Assembly: GCA_016869375.1 (NCBI GenBank)
Contig: VGEH01000037.1
Location: forward strand, 1 to 34,234
Reading direction: 5' to 3'
Length of the DNA: 34,234 bases
DNA from: Alphaproteobacteria bacterium
GTDB taxonomy: Bacteria > Pseudomonadota > Alphaproteobacteria > SHVZ01
Shown here: in pieces, positions 7,339 through 15,696 of the stretch
Numbering within the stretch: position 1 is the stretch's first letter
Layout of the letters: every line of letters starts with the position of its first letter
The notes under the pieces: generated by a model
The model's input: the letters and a program-made list of their open reading frames with translations, nothing else
Told to the model about the DNA's origin: nothing
Database searches by the model: none
Position numbers and translations under genes: made by a program

Positions 7339-8136
7339 ATGCTGATCGACGACGCGACGGTCGAAGCGTACCGGCACGACGGCGCCGTCGCGCTTCGCGG
7401 CGTGCTCGCGCCCGAGTGGATCCGGCTGCTGGCCGAGGGCGTCGAGGAGAACCTCGCGAGCCCCGGCCCCTACGCCAAGCGCTACACGCCCGAGGGCAAG
7501 CCCGGGCTCTTCTTCGGCGACTACTGCAACTGGCGGCGTATCGCTCCCTACGAGTGCTTCTTCCGCGAGTCGCCGGCAGCGGCGCTCGCCGCGCGGCTTA
7601 TGGATGCCACCAAGGTCAACCTCTTCCACGAGCATGTGCTGGTGAAGGAGCCAGGGACGCTCGAGCCCACACCCTGGCACCACGACCAGCCCTATTACTT
7701 CGTCGACGGTGCGCAGATCGTCAGCCTGTGGATTCCGCTCGATCCGGTGCCGCGCCAGACCTGCGTCGAGTACGTCGCCGGCTCGCATCGCTGGGGCAAG
7801 TGGTACAAGCCGAAACGCTTCGTCGACGCCGCCGAGCACGCGAATGCCAGCGGCGACGAGATGGCGCCCGACGTCGATGCGAACCGCGACAAGTACCGGC
7901 TGCTCGCCTGGGATCTGGAGCCCGGAGACTGCATCGCCTTCCATGCGTTGACGCTGCATGGCGCGCCCGGCAACCCGATGAAGACGCGCCGGCGCGCCTT
8001 CGCCGCGCGCTTCACCGGCGACGACGCCCGCTACGTGCTGCGCGACGGCTTCATGTCGCCGCCGCCGCAGCCCGACGCCCCGCCTCCCGGCGGGCCGATG
8101 GACAGCCCCGCTTTCCCCGTGATCTGGCGCGCCTGA
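7339..8136 (+). CDS. Phytanoyl-CoA dioxygenase (PhyH) family, Fe(II)/2-oxoglutarate-dependent oxygenase
   Basis: The 265-residue product shows the PhyH double-stranded beta-helix pattern: TPWHHDQPYY with H114 and D116 as the HxD iron ligands, SLWIPLDPV (129-137), YVAGSHRWG (145-153) and EPGDCIAFHALTLHGAPGN (194-212) with H207 as the likely distal iron ligand. Arg residues at 217-219 could bind 2-oxoglutarate. Family members hydroxylate varied small molecules, so the substrate cannot be named. The ATG at 7339 follows AATCTTCC, with no strong ribosome site. The stop overlaps the uppP start as TGATG. Coupling to uppP may reflect shared regulation rather than a shared pathway. Confidence 0.88.
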   Translation: MLIDDATVEAYRHDGAVALRGVLAPEWIRLLAEGVEENLASPGPYAKRYTPEGKPGLFFGDYCNWRRIAPYECFFRESPAAALAARLMDATKVNLFHEHVLVKEPGTLEPTPWHHDQPYYFVDGAQIVSLWIPLDPVPRQTCVEYVAGSHRWGKWYKPKRFVDAAEHANASGDEMAPDVDANRDKYRLLAWDLEPGDCIAFHALTLHGAPGNPMKTRRRAFAARFTGDDARYVLRDGFMSPPPQPDAPPPGGPMDSPAFPVIWRA

Positions 8137-8939
8137 TGGAACCCTGGACTCTCGTTGCCGCGGCGTTTCTCGGCCTTGTCGAGGGGCTGACCGAGTTCAT
8201 CCCGGTCTCCTCGACCGGGCATCTGATCCTCCTCGTCGACCTGCTGGGATTCCAGGGCCCGCCGGGCAAGGTGTTCGAGGTGGTGATCCAGCTCGGCGCC
8301 ATCCTCGCCGTCTGCGTCGTCTATTTCGCCCGGCTCTGGCGCGTGCTGATCGGCCTTCCTTCCGAGCCCGGCGCCCGGCGCTTCGCCGGCGCGGTGCTTC
8401 TTGCTTTCCTGCCGGCGGCGATCATCGGCGCCTTCGCGCACAGCTTCATCAAGTCGGTGCTGTTCTCGCCCTGGGTGGTTTCGGCGAGCCTGATCGTCGG
8501 CGGGCTGGCGATCCTCGCGATCGAGGCACGGCCGCGGACGGCAACGGTCAACCAGGTCGAGGATTTCTCTACCTGGCTGGCGCTCAGGATCGGATTCTTC
8601 CAGGTCATCGCCATGGTACCAGGCGTGTCGCGCTCTGGCGCCACGATCCTGGGCGCGCTGCTGCTCGGCGTCGACCGCAAGGCAGCGGCCGAGTTCTCCT
8701 TCTTCCTCGCCATCCCGACCATGCTGGGGGCAGCCACATACGATCTCTACAGGAACCGTCACGACCTGAGCTTCGACGGCGGTATCCTGATCGTTATCGG
8801 CTTCGTCGTCGCCTTCCTGGCCGCGCTTGTCGTGGTGCGCACGGTCGTCGACTTCATCTCCAGGCACGGCTTCACGCCTTTCGGCTGGTACCGGATAGCC
8901 ATCGGCACGATCATGCTGATGGTGCTGATGTCGAGGTAG
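8136..8939 (+). CDS. uppP: Undecaprenyl-diphosphatase (bacitracin resistance protein)
   Basis: The 267-residue, highly hydrophobic protein is a clear UppP/BacA. It has the first signature EGLTEFIPVSSTGH (residues 16-29, with the E17/E20 pair) and the second PGVSRSGAT (162-170) with the active-site Ser/Arg. The enzyme removes a phosphate from undecaprenyl diphosphate at the inner membrane, recycling the lipid carrier for peptidoglycan and surface polysaccharides; overproduction gives bacitracin tolerance. Length is normal for the family. The ATG at 8136 is fixed by the overlap with the PhyH stop and by the conserved N-terminus. A small hypothetical gene follows after 4 bases and probably shares the transcript. 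Confidence 0.95.
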   Translation: MEPWTLVAAAFLGLVEGLTEFIPVSSTGHLILLVDLLGFQGPPGKVFEVVIQLGAILAVCVVYFARLWRVLIGLPSEPGARRFAGAVLLAFLPAAIIGAFAHSFIKSVLFSPWVVSASLIVGGLAILAIEARPRTATVNQVEDFSTWLALRIGFFQVIAMVPGVSRSGATILGALLLGVDRKAAAEFSFFLAIPTMLGAATYDLYRNRHDLSFDGGILIVIGFVVAFLAALVVVRTVVDFISRHGFTPFGWYRIAIGTIMLMVLMSR

Positions 8940-8943
8940 GCCG

Positions 8944-9180
8944 ATGACCGGCAAGCGTGTCATGTGGACGAGGCGGCCGGCCAAGGGCGGCCGCGAGCTC
9001 GACGGGCCCGAGCAGTACCTCGCCAAGGCTCAGCGCTTCCGCGAGCGCGCCGCCGGGCTCCGCCACGGCCTCCAGAGCTACAAGATTCCGCCGCTGCAAC
9101 GCGTCGAAATGGAACGCATGCTGAAGAATCTCGAAGCCGCGGCGAACGAGCTCGAAAGGCTCGCGAAGCGCCGGAGCTAG
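8944..9180 (+). CDS. Small basic, helical hypothetical protein
   Basis: A 78-residue gene starts 4 bases after uppP and has normal GC-rich codon use. The product is basic at both ends. It has two predicted amphipathic helices (about 23-42 and 48-76), rich in Leu, Ala, Glu and Arg, that could form a hairpin or coiled coil; no signal peptide is seen. I do not recognise a family. Its stop codon TAG shares the tetranucleotide CTAG (9177-9180) with the stop of the convergent DUF1194 gene. The tight fit between two genes and the lack of internal stops support a real gene. Confidence 0.65.
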   Translation: MTGKRVMWTRRPAKGGRELDGPEQYLAKAQRFRERAAGLRHGLQSYKIPPLQRVEMERMLKNLEAAANELERLAKRRS

Positions 9181-9860
9181 CGGAGTTCCGCGATCTCGCG
9201 CACCAGCTTGGCGGCGACGGCCCGGGCGAAGTCGTCGAAGCCGCGCGCGACGATCAGGAAAGAGCCCGGCCCGCCGATCACGTTCTGCTCGTAGTAGCGG
9301 GCGAGACCCGGTTCGTAATAGGTCTCGATCGGCAACCCGTTGATGGTGATGTCGGCGACCAGCGCGCGCTCGCGCGCCTCCTCCAGCGACCCGCCGATGT
9401 TGCTTTCGCCGTCGCCGGAGATGTCGAGGACCTTGCGGTCGGTCTCGTAGGTCATCTCCTCGAAGAGCTTCATGCCTTCGTCGATCGCGCAGGCGATGCA
9501 GGTATCGCCGACCAGCTGGCGGCGGTGGTTGCGGATCGTGTCGGCCGCCTTCCGCGCCGCGGGCTCGCCGTCGACGATCATCCACGGAAGGATGCGCGCC
9601 ATGCGGCGCCCGTCGCTCCATTCGAAATAGGTGACGGCGATCCGCTTGTTGTCGCCGCTCCCGATCGCGTCCAGCACCTGCTTGGAGACGAGGGCCCGGG
9701 CATAGCCGTCGCGCTGCTGCTCGAATCGGCGCTGGTTCACGCTCCCCGACGAGTCGACCGCGAGCACCAGTGCCAAGTCGACGCGTTCCGCCGCACGCAA
9801 CGGGCCAGGCCCGAAAAGGGCGGCCAAAGCCACGAGAACGAGAGCGGCACGGCGAATCAT
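9177..9860 (-). CDS. DUF1194 (von Willebrand A-like) secreted protein
   Basis: The 227-residue protein begins with a signal peptide (basic MIRR, hydrophobic core, likely cleavage after LRAA near residue 24). A VWA-like domain follows with DSSGS at 36-40, the metal-ion-dependent adhesion site motif. Other family marks are FEWSDG, GDTCIACAIDEG with two cysteines that could pair, and DISGDGESN, which carries a second conserved Asp cluster. DUF1194 proteins are common in alphaproteobacteria and their role is unknown; periplasmic protein binding is a reasonable guess. The gene is read alone, divergent from the DMT array with a 64-base gap, and overlaps the convergent small gene by 4 bases. Confidence 0.88.
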   Translation of the reverse strand: MIRRAALVLVALAALFGPGPLRAAERVDLALVLAVDSSGSVNQRRFEQQRDGYARALVSKQVLDAIGSGDNKRIAVTYFEWSDGRRMARILPWMIVDGEPAARKAADTIRNHRRQLVGDTCIACAIDEGMKLFEEMTYETDRKVLDISGDGESNIGGSLEEARERALVADITINGLPIETYYEPGLARYYEQNVIGGPGSFLIVARGFDDFARAVAAKLVREIAELR

Positions 9861-9924
9861 GAAACGACGATAACACGTCGCTCGCCCTGGCAGGGACTCG
9901 GTGTCAGAGTGGGCTGCCGCCTAG

Positions 9925-10821
9925 ATGCCCACCCTTTCCGCCCCTGTTCGCGCCACAATTCTGATGCTGGGCGCGACCTTCATCTCCGGCCTGCAGAACT
10001 GCCTGATGCGGCTGATCGCCGACCAGGGCATCGATGCATTCCAGATCACCTTGTTCCGCAACGTTTTCGGGCTTCTTTCCGTCTTCGCGATCATGCTGTG
10101 GAGCGAACGGCGGATCCCGGGAACGCCGTGGGTCTGGCTGATCGCGCTGTCCTGCATCCTCCATGTCGCCTCGATGCTGGCCTTCATTATGGGCTTGAGC
10201 CTGCTGCCGCTGAACGAATCGGCGGCGCTCGCCTTCGCCGCTCCCCTGTTCGTGACCATCGGCGCCGCACTCTTCCTCGGAGAGAAGGTCCGGGCACGGC
10301 GCTGGAGCGCCGTCGCCGCCGGCTTCATCGGCGTCCTGATCATTCTCCGTCCCGGCGTGGTGCCGGTCAGCCTCGGCGCCGCGCTGATCCTGTTCTCGTG
10401 CATGCTCGGCGCCGCGGTCACGCTCATGTTCAAGAACTTCGCCGGCCATGAGCGCCCGACGACGTTGATCTTCTACCAGTGCCTGATCGCTTCGGTCTTC
10501 TCCGTGCCGGGCGCCGCCTGGGTCTGGGTCACGCCCGACCTTCCGACTTTCGGCGCGCTTGCCTCGATCGGGCTCATCGGCACGCTCGGCTGGCTCGCCT
10601 TCCTGCGTGCCTGCAAGCTGATCGACGCCAGCGCGATCCAGCCGATCGAGTTCGTCAAGCTGCCCTCCGTCGCCTTCTTCGCCTATTTCATGTTCGGCGA
10701 GGTGCCGGACAAATGGGTCTGGCTCGGTGCCGCCGTGATCTTCTCCTCCACCCTCTTCATCGCCCATCGCGAGGCCGTCGTTGCACGCCAGCGCGCGCTC
10801 GCCGCGGGCGGCGAGCGATGA
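9925..10821 (+). CDS. DMT superfamily EamA transporter, array copy 1
   Basis: The 298-residue membrane protein has about ten hydrophobic segments in two EamA halves. Marks shared with the next five genes are LIADQGIDAFQI near the start, LLPLNESAALAFAAPLFVTIGAALFLGEKVRARRW in the first half, GVLIILRPG, FYQ in the second half, and GEVPDKWVWLGAAVIF plus IAHRE at the end. EamA proteins export or import small metabolites (amino acids, nucleosides, S-adenosylmethionine in some); the substrate here is unknown. It heads a six-gene chain, its stop overlapping the next start as ATGA. The ATG at 9925 lacks a strong ribosome site. The 64-base gap upstream must hold the array promoter, but no clear one was found. 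Confidence 0.9.
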   Translation: MPTLSAPVRATILMLGATFISGLQNCLMRLIADQGIDAFQITLFRNVFGLLSVFAIMLWSERRIPGTPWVWLIALSCILHVASMLAFIMGLSLLPLNESAALAFAAPLFVTIGAALFLGEKVRARRWSAVAAGFIGVLIILRPGVVPVSLGAALILFSCMLGAAVTLMFKNFAGHERPTTLIFYQCLIASVFSVPGAAWVWVTPDLPTFGALASIGLIGTLGWLAFLRACKLIDASAIQPIEFVKLPSVAFFAYFMFGEVPDKWVWLGAAVIFSSTLFIAHREAVVARQRALAAGGER

Positions 10822-11711
10822 GCCCGGCCCGCGCCCCGGTCCTCGCTGCGCTGCTCATGCTGGGCTCGGTCGCGGTCGTGGCAGTCCAGAACGCCCTGAT
10901 CCGCGTCGTCGCCGACGAAGGTATCCACGCCTTCCAGATCGTGCTCTACCGCAACATCTTCGGCCTGCTCTCGGTCGCCGCGATCGTGCTGTGGACCGAG
11001 CGCGGCATACCGCGCACCCGCCTCCTCGGCATGATCGGGCTTGCCTGCATCCTGCATGTCGGATCGATGCTGGCGGGCTTCCTCGGAGTCGCCCTGCTGC
11101 CGCTCAACGAGTCGACAGCGCTGGGCTTCGCCGGGCCGCTCTTCGCGACGATGGGGGCGGCGCTCTTTCTCGGTGAGACTGTACGCGCGCGGCGCTGGAC
11201 CGCCATCGGCGCCGGCTTCGTCGGCGTCCTCATCATCCTCCGGCCGGGCTACGTGCCGATCGAGCTCGGCGCAGCGATGACGCTCGCCTCCGCCCTGCTC
11301 GGCGCCGCCTCCACGCTGATGTTCAAACATTTCACCGGCAGCGAGCGCGGGGCCACGCTCATCCTCTACCAGACCGTCTTTTCGGTCCTTATGTCGGTAC
11401 CGCCCGCGGTCGTCGTCTGGGAGACACCGGATACCACCCAGGTCGCGATGATGGCAGTGATCGGCGTCCTGGGCACGGTAAGCTGGATGCTTTTCCTTCG
11501 CGCCTTCGCCCTCGGCGATGCCAGCGCGGTCTTTCCCTACGAGTTCGCCCGGCTTCCCTTCGTCGCGCTCCTTGCCTATCTCGTCTTCGGCGAGGTGCCG
11601 GATCAATGGGTGTGGCTCGGTGCCACCGTCATCTTTGGTTCGAACCTCTACATCGTCCATCGCGAGGCGATCGTCGCCCGCGAGATCGGCCGCACGGCGT
11701 CGGCCCGATGA
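10818..11711 (+). CDS. DMT superfamily EamA transporter, array copy 2
   Basis: The 297-residue product has ten predicted membrane segments and the array signatures: VVADEGIHAFQI near the N-terminus, LPLNESTALGFAGPLFATMGAALFLGE, FVGVLIILRPG and GEVPDQWVWLGATVIFGSNLYIVHRE at the C-terminus. The start ATG (10818) overlaps the previous TGA as ATGA, and only a weak GGCGAG ribosome site precedes it, so translation is probably coupled. By eye it is most like copies 1 and 3, with the 'FKHFTG..RGATLILYQ' form of the central loop. Substrate unknown. Confidence 0.9.
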   Translation: MSPARAPVLAALLMLGSVAVVAVQNALIRVVADEGIHAFQIVLYRNIFGLLSVAAIVLWTERGIPRTRLLGMIGLACILHVGSMLAGFLGVALLPLNESTALGFAGPLFATMGAALFLGETVRARRWTAIGAGFVGVLIILRPGYVPIELGAAMTLASALLGAASTLMFKHFTGSERGATLILYQTVFSVLMSVPPAVVVWETPDTTQVAMMAVIGVLGTVSWMLFLRAFALGDASAVFPYEFARLPFVALLAYLVFGEVPDQWVWLGATVIFGSNLYIVHREAIVAREIGRTASAR

Positions 11712-12607
11712 GCGCGTCCACCTCGATGATGGCGACCTTCTACGCTCTGCTCACGGTACTCATCACCGGCATGCAGAACATCACCATCCGGCTCGCTACC
11801 GATGACGGCGCGCATTCGTTCCAGGTCGTCCTGTTCCGCAACCTGTTCGGCCTTCTGTCGGTCATGCTCATCATCCTGTGGATGGAGCGCCGGTTGCCGA
11901 GGAGCCGCTACGCCGGCGTGATCGCGATCGCCTGCATCGCCCATGTCGCCTCGATGCTTTCCGGCTATTTCGGCATCGCCGTCCTGCCGCTCAACGAGTC
12001 GGCGGCGCTCGCCTTCGCCATGCCGCTGTTCGCCACGGTCGGCGCAGCGCTCTTTCTCGGCGAGACCGTGCGGGCGCGGCGTTGGAGCGCGGTGATCATC
12101 GGCTTCTTCGGCGTGCTGATCATCCTCCGGCCCGGGGTCATTCCCTTCGAGTGGGGCGCGGCCATGGTATTGGTCTCGGCCATGCTCGGCGCCGTCATCA
12201 CGCTGCTGTCCAAGCACTGGATCGCCGGCGAGACCGCGACGACGCTGATCTTCTACCAGTCGCTGTTCTCGTGCCTCTTCTCGATACCCCCGGCAGCCGT
12301 GGTCTGGGAGATGCCGACCGGCTTCGCCGCCTCGATGATGATCGCCAACGGCATCCTCGGCACGCTCGGCTGGATCACTTTTCTACGTGCCTGCGCCCTC
12401 ACCGACGCGAGCGCGCTGATGCCTTACGAGTTTCTGCGCCTGCCGGTCGTCGCGATTTTCGCCTACGCGCTTTTCAACGAGGTGCCGGACCAGTGGGTCT
12501 GGCTCGGTGCCGCGATCATCTTCACCTCGACCCTCTACATCGCGCATCGCGAGGCGGTCGTCGCCCGCGAAGCCGCCGCCCACCGCACGGTCGGAGATCC
12601 GCCGTGA
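11708..12607 (+). CDS. DMT superfamily EamA transporter, array copy 3
   Basis: The 299-residue protein has ten hydrophobic segments, LATDDGAHSFQVVLFRNLFGLLSV near the N-terminus, the shared LPLNESAALAFAMPLFATVGAALFLGE block and a C-terminal IAHREAVVARE. It differs from its neighbours in the second half, having FNEVPDQW where the others have FGEVPDxW or FGERPDQW, and LSKHWIAGETATTLIFYQ in the central loop. The start ATG at 11708 overlaps the copy 2 stop (ATGA). It has a slightly longer hydrophilic N-terminus (MSASTSMMATF). Substrate unknown. Confidence 0.9.
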   Translation: MSASTSMMATFYALLTVLITGMQNITIRLATDDGAHSFQVVLFRNLFGLLSVMLIILWMERRLPRSRYAGVIAIACIAHVASMLSGYFGIAVLPLNESAALAFAMPLFATVGAALFLGETVRARRWSAVIIGFFGVLIILRPGVIPFEWGAAMVLVSAMLGAVITLLSKHWIAGETATTLIFYQSLFSCLFSIPPAAVVWEMPTGFAASMMIANGILGTLGWITFLRACALTDASALMPYEFLRLPVVAIFAYALFNEVPDQWVWLGAAIIFTSTLYIAHREAVVAREAAAHRTVGDPP

Positions 12608-13482
12608 GCCCGATGGTCCAGGCCATGGCGTGGATTCTTTCGTCGCAGCTTTCGACCGCGCTTCAGAACGTCGCCATCCGGCTCGCCGCCGACGACGGTA
12701 TCCATCCCTTCCAGATCGCCTGGGTTCGCGGCGTCGTCGGCCTCGCCATGGTCGCGGCCTTCATCCTCTGGCGGGAGCGCGCGGTTCCCCGGCCGAAGGC
12801 GATCGGCCAGCTGGTTGCGGTCGGGTTCGCCCATGTCGCGGCGATGGTCAGCTTCTTCTACGGCGTGGCGCTGATCCCGCTGAACGACTCGACGGCGCTC
12901 AGCTTCGCCGCCCCCTTGTTCGGAACCATCGGCGCCGCCCTCTTCCTCGGCGAGAGGGTCCGGGCCCGGCGCTGGATCGCGGTTGCAATCGGGTTCATCG
13001 GCGTGCTGATCGTGCTTCGTCCGGGCATGGAGACGATCGGCCTCGGCACGGCTCTCGTCCTCTTCTCGACCGTCGCCTTCGCGATCGTGACGCTGCTGTT
13101 CCGGACTCTGTCGAAGACTGATCCCTCGACGACGATCGTCTTCTACCAGAGCCTGTTTTTCTCGGTCGTCACCTTCGTGCCGGCAGCGCCGGTGCTTGCC
13201 ATGCCGTCTTCCTTCGCGCTCCTGATGATGGTGCTCGTCGCCTTACTCGGCACCTTCGGCATGGTTGCCTATACGCGCGCCTTCGCGCTCGCCGAAGCTT
13301 CCGCGATCCTGCCCTTCGAATTCTCCCGCCTTCCCTTCATCGCCATCGTCGCCTTCCTGGTGTTCGGCGAGCGGCCGGACCAATGGGTGTGGCTGGGCGC
13401 GGCGGTGATCTTCGGCTCGACGCTCTATGTCGCGCATCGCGAGGCCATCGCCGCCCGCCGCACCGCCGAGGCCGGACCGTGA
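12604..13482 (+). CDS. DMT superfamily EamA transporter, array copy 4
   Basis: The 292-residue protein is the most divergent intact member: LAADDGIHPFQIAWVRGVVGLAMV replaces the 'FRN.FGLLSV' of copies 1-3, and FGERPDQW replaces FGEVPDxW. The block IPLNDSTALSFAAPLFGTIGAALFLGERVRARRW and GVLIVLRPG are kept. A GTG at 12604 overlaps the previous TGA as GTGA, with GGAG just upstream; the ATG at 12613 is an alternative start three codons in. The IPLND form is shared with copy 5, making copy 4 intermediate between the two ends of the array. Substrate unknown. Confidence 0.9.
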   Translation: MSPMVQAMAWILSSQLSTALQNVAIRLAADDGIHPFQIAWVRGVVGLAMVAAFILWRERAVPRPKAIGQLVAVGFAHVAAMVSFFYGVALIPLNDSTALSFAAPLFGTIGAALFLGERVRARRWIAVAIGFIGVLIVLRPGMETIGLGTALVLFSTVAFAIVTLLFRTLSKTDPSTTIVFYQSLFFSVVTFVPAAPVLAMPSSFALLMMVLVALLGTFGMVAYTRAFALAEASAILPFEFSRLPFIAIVAFLVFGERPDQWVWLGAAVIFGSTLYVAHREAIAARRTAEAGP

Positions 13483-14366
13483 TCCGTCCCAACCCCCTTC
13501 TCCTCGCCGTTTTTCTGATGGGGCTGGCGGCGGCGCTTACGGCCGCGCAGAACACGCTGATCCGCTTCCTCGGCGACAGCGGCATCCATCCTTTCGAGAT
13601 CGCCTTCTTCCGCTGCGTCTTCGGCCTCCTCACCGTGGCGCCGCTGGTGATCTGGCAGGAGCGGGCCTGGCCGCGTACCCATGCCGCGAAGCTGCTCGGT
13701 GCCTCCGGCCTGTTCCACTTCACCGCGATGATCTGCTTCTTCACCGGTGTCACCCTGATCCCGCTGAACGACTCGGCGGCACTGACCTTCGCCGGACCGC
13801 TCTTCGCCACCGTGGGCGCGGCGCTTTTCCTCGGCGAGCAGGTGCGCGCGCGGCGCTGGGCGGCCATCGTCCTCGGCTTCATCGGCGTGCTGATCGTGCT
13901 CCGGCCGGGCGCGGTGCCGATCAGCCTCGGCGCGGCGCTGGTGCTCTTCGCTAACATCTCATTCGCCGGCGTCTCCCTGCTGGTGAAGAAGATGTCGGGG
14001 ACCGAGAAGACGACCACCGTGGTCTTCTACCAGACGCTCATCGTCATGGTGCTGACCTTTCCGCTGGCGCTCTGGCATTGGAAGACGCCAACGCTGTTCG
14101 AGCTCGGGCTCGTCGCGACGCTGGGCGCGCTCTGCACCGCCGGCTGGCTCTGCTTCACCCGGGCCTTCGCCCTTGCGGATGCCTCGGCGATCCTGCCGCT
14201 CGAGTTCACGCGGCTGCCCTTCGTTGCGATCCTCGCCTACATCGTTTTCGGCGAGGTGCCCGACAAGTGGGTATGGATCGGCGCCACGGTGATCTTCGGC
14301 TCGACCCTCTACATCGCGCATCGCGAGCACCGCGCCCATCGCCGGGCTCAAGGTCGGCAGCAATGA
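13479..14366 (+). CDS. DMT superfamily EamA transporter, array copy 5
   Basis: The 295-residue protein is closely related to copy 6. Shared features not found in copies 1-4 include GDSGIHPFEIAFFRCVFG (copy 6: GDIGIHPFEIAFFRCAFG), a Phe/Cys-rich ICFFTGVTLIPLND, the central LVKKMSGTEKTTTVVFYQ, and the C-terminal IAHREHRAHR. The membrane pattern is the usual ten segments. A GTG at 13479 overlaps the previous TGA (GTGA). Residues GWLCFTRAFALADASAIL, near 224-241, are intact here, whereas the same place in copy 6 carries a stop codon. Substrate unknown. Confidence 0.9.
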   Translation: MIRPNPLLLAVFLMGLAAALTAAQNTLIRFLGDSGIHPFEIAFFRCVFGLLTVAPLVIWQERAWPRTHAAKLLGASGLFHFTAMICFFTGVTLIPLNDSAALTFAGPLFATVGAALFLGEQVRARRWAAIVLGFIGVLIVLRPGAVPISLGAALVLFANISFAGVSLLVKKMSGTEKTTTVVFYQTLIVMVLTFPLALWHWKTPTLFELGLVATLGALCTAGWLCFTRAFALADASAILPLEFTRLPFVAILAYIVFGEVPDKWVWIGATVIFGSTLYIAHREHRAHRRAQGRQQ

Positions 14367-15262
14367 CCTTCAGCCCGCTAATCGTCGCCGTGCTGCTGAT
14401 GACACTCTCGGCGACGACGATCGCGATCGGCAATACGCTGATCCGCTCGGTCGGTGATATCGGCATCCATCCATTCGAGATCGCCTTCTTCCGTTGCGCC
14501 TTCGGCTTCGTCACCATCGCGCCGATCGTGCTTTGGCAGGTGCGCGCCTGGCCCACGGTAACCTCCGCGAAGCCGCTGGTCGCCTCCGGCCTTTGCCATT
14601 ACGTCTCCATGCTCTGCTTCTTCACCGGCGTCACGCTGATGCCGCTGAACGAGTCGGCGGCGCTGAGCTTCGCCACGCCGCTCTTCGCCACGATCGGCGT
14701 CGCGCTCTTCCTCGGCGAGAAGGTGCGGGCGCGGCGATGGATCGCGATCCTGGTGGGCTTCGCCGGCGTGCTGATCGTGCTCCGGCCCGGCGCCGTGCCG
14801 CTCGGCCTCGGCCTCGGCCCCGTCCTGGTCATCCTCTCGACCATCACCTTCGCCGGCGTCACCGTGCTGGTGAAGAAGATGTCCGGCACCGAACGCACGG
14901 CGACGGTGGTGTTCTACCAGAGCCTGACCGTCATGGTGCTGACCCTGCCGCTCGCCGTCTGGCACTGGACGACGCCCTCATGGCCGGCCTTCTGGGCGAT
15001 GGCGGCGCTGGGCGCGCTCAGCACTCTCGGCTGACTTTGCTTCACCCGCGCCTTTGCCTTGGCCGATGCATCGGCGATCCTGCCCTTCGAATTCACGCGC
15101 ATGCCCTTCATCGCGATCCTCGCCTATCTCGTCCTGGGCGAGGTCCCCGACAAATGGGTTTGGATCGGCGCCGTGGTGATCTTCGGCGCAACGCTCTACA
15201 TCGCGCATCGCGAGCACGTCGCGCACCGGGCTCAGAACCAGCGGCGGACCGAAGAACAGTAG
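14363..15262 (+). pseudogene. DMT superfamily EamA transporter, array copy 6, interrupted by in-frame TGA
   Basis: Translation from the ATG at 14363 (overlapping the copy 5 stop) runs 223 codons to TGA at 15032-15034. Reading on in the same frame gives a perfectly family-like end (LCFTRAFALADASAILPFEF ... GEVPDKWVWIGAVVIF ... IAHREH) to TAG at 15260-15262, the normal 299-codon length. The TGA stands exactly where copy 5 has TGG (Trp in GWLCF), so one base change explains it; no frameshift is present. The likely outcome is a truncated protein lacking the last two or three membrane segments, but a sequencing error or readthrough cannot be excluded. The rest of the sequence is undecayed, so the lesion is recent. 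The 3' end overlaps the ICMT-like gene by 31 bases. Confidence 0.85.
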
Positions 15263-15696
15263 GCGCGATAGCTCTCGCCGAACTTGGCCTCGAGATAGCG
15301 CTCCTCGCGGCCGATCACGCCATGGCGCATGACGATCATCAGTGGCGCGAGCAGCAACACCGGCCACCAACTGCCGTAGCCGACGGCCAAGCCCAGATAG
15401 ATCAGCGTCAACGCCAGATAGATCGGGTTGCGTGAGAGGCGATAGGGGCCGGAGATCACCAGCGCCGTCGTCGGCAGATTGGTCGGGACGTTGGTCCCGG
15501 CCGCCTTGAAGCGAAGCGCGCATGTCACCAGCAGCGCCGCGCCGGCGACGAACAGCAAGGCCGCTACCGGCAACCGTAGCGCGTACTCCGGGATCGGGGC
15601 CGAAAAGACGAGGTCGAGCACGCCGCCGGCGAGCAGGCTGCCGAGATAGAGCAGCGGCGGCCTGGCGATGACCCCGGCCGTGTCAGCGCCGCTCAC
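15232..15696 (-). CDS. Isoprenylcysteine carboxyl methyltransferase (ICMT/PEMT)-like membrane protein
   Basis: The 154-residue protein has about four hydrophobic segments. It carries the ICMT/PEMT-type C-terminal signature: GPYRLSRNPIYLALTLIYLG (83-102), followed by a membrane stretch and IGREERYLEAKFGESYRAY (128-146). In eukaryotes this fold methylates prenylated cysteines with S-adenosylmethionine; bacterial members are widespread and mostly of unknown substrate, possibly lipids. The start ATG (15696) overlaps the stop of the Spy-like gene as ATGA, so the two form one coupled unit on the minus strand. Both may be under the palindromic operator at 16182-16200. Confidence 0.82.
   Translation of the reverse strand: MSGADTAGVIARPPLLYLGSLLAGGVLDLVFSAPIPEYALRLPVAALLFVAGAALLVTCALRFKAAGTNVPTNLPTTALVISGPYRLSRNPIYLALTLIYLGLAVGYGSWWPVLLLAPLMIVMRHGVIGREERYLEAKFGESYRAYCSSVRRWF

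Noticed and set aside
7240..7959. N-terminal extension of the DUF6496 frame on the - strand to 7959
   Set aside because: The extension lies antisense to the PhyH gene and has no family motif. The DUF6496 signature starts at the ATG at 7239, behind a promoter and ribosome site.
15059..15262. Separate 67-residue gene at the end of the DMT array
   Set aside because: It is in the same frame as copy 6 and continues its EamA sequence after the TGA, so it is the 3' part of the broken gene and not an independent gene.
9925..15262. Array copies as an assembly duplication
   Set aside because: The six copies differ strongly in sequence, even where the conserved blocks match, so they are genuine paralogues; only copies 5 and 6 are close, and even these differ throughout.
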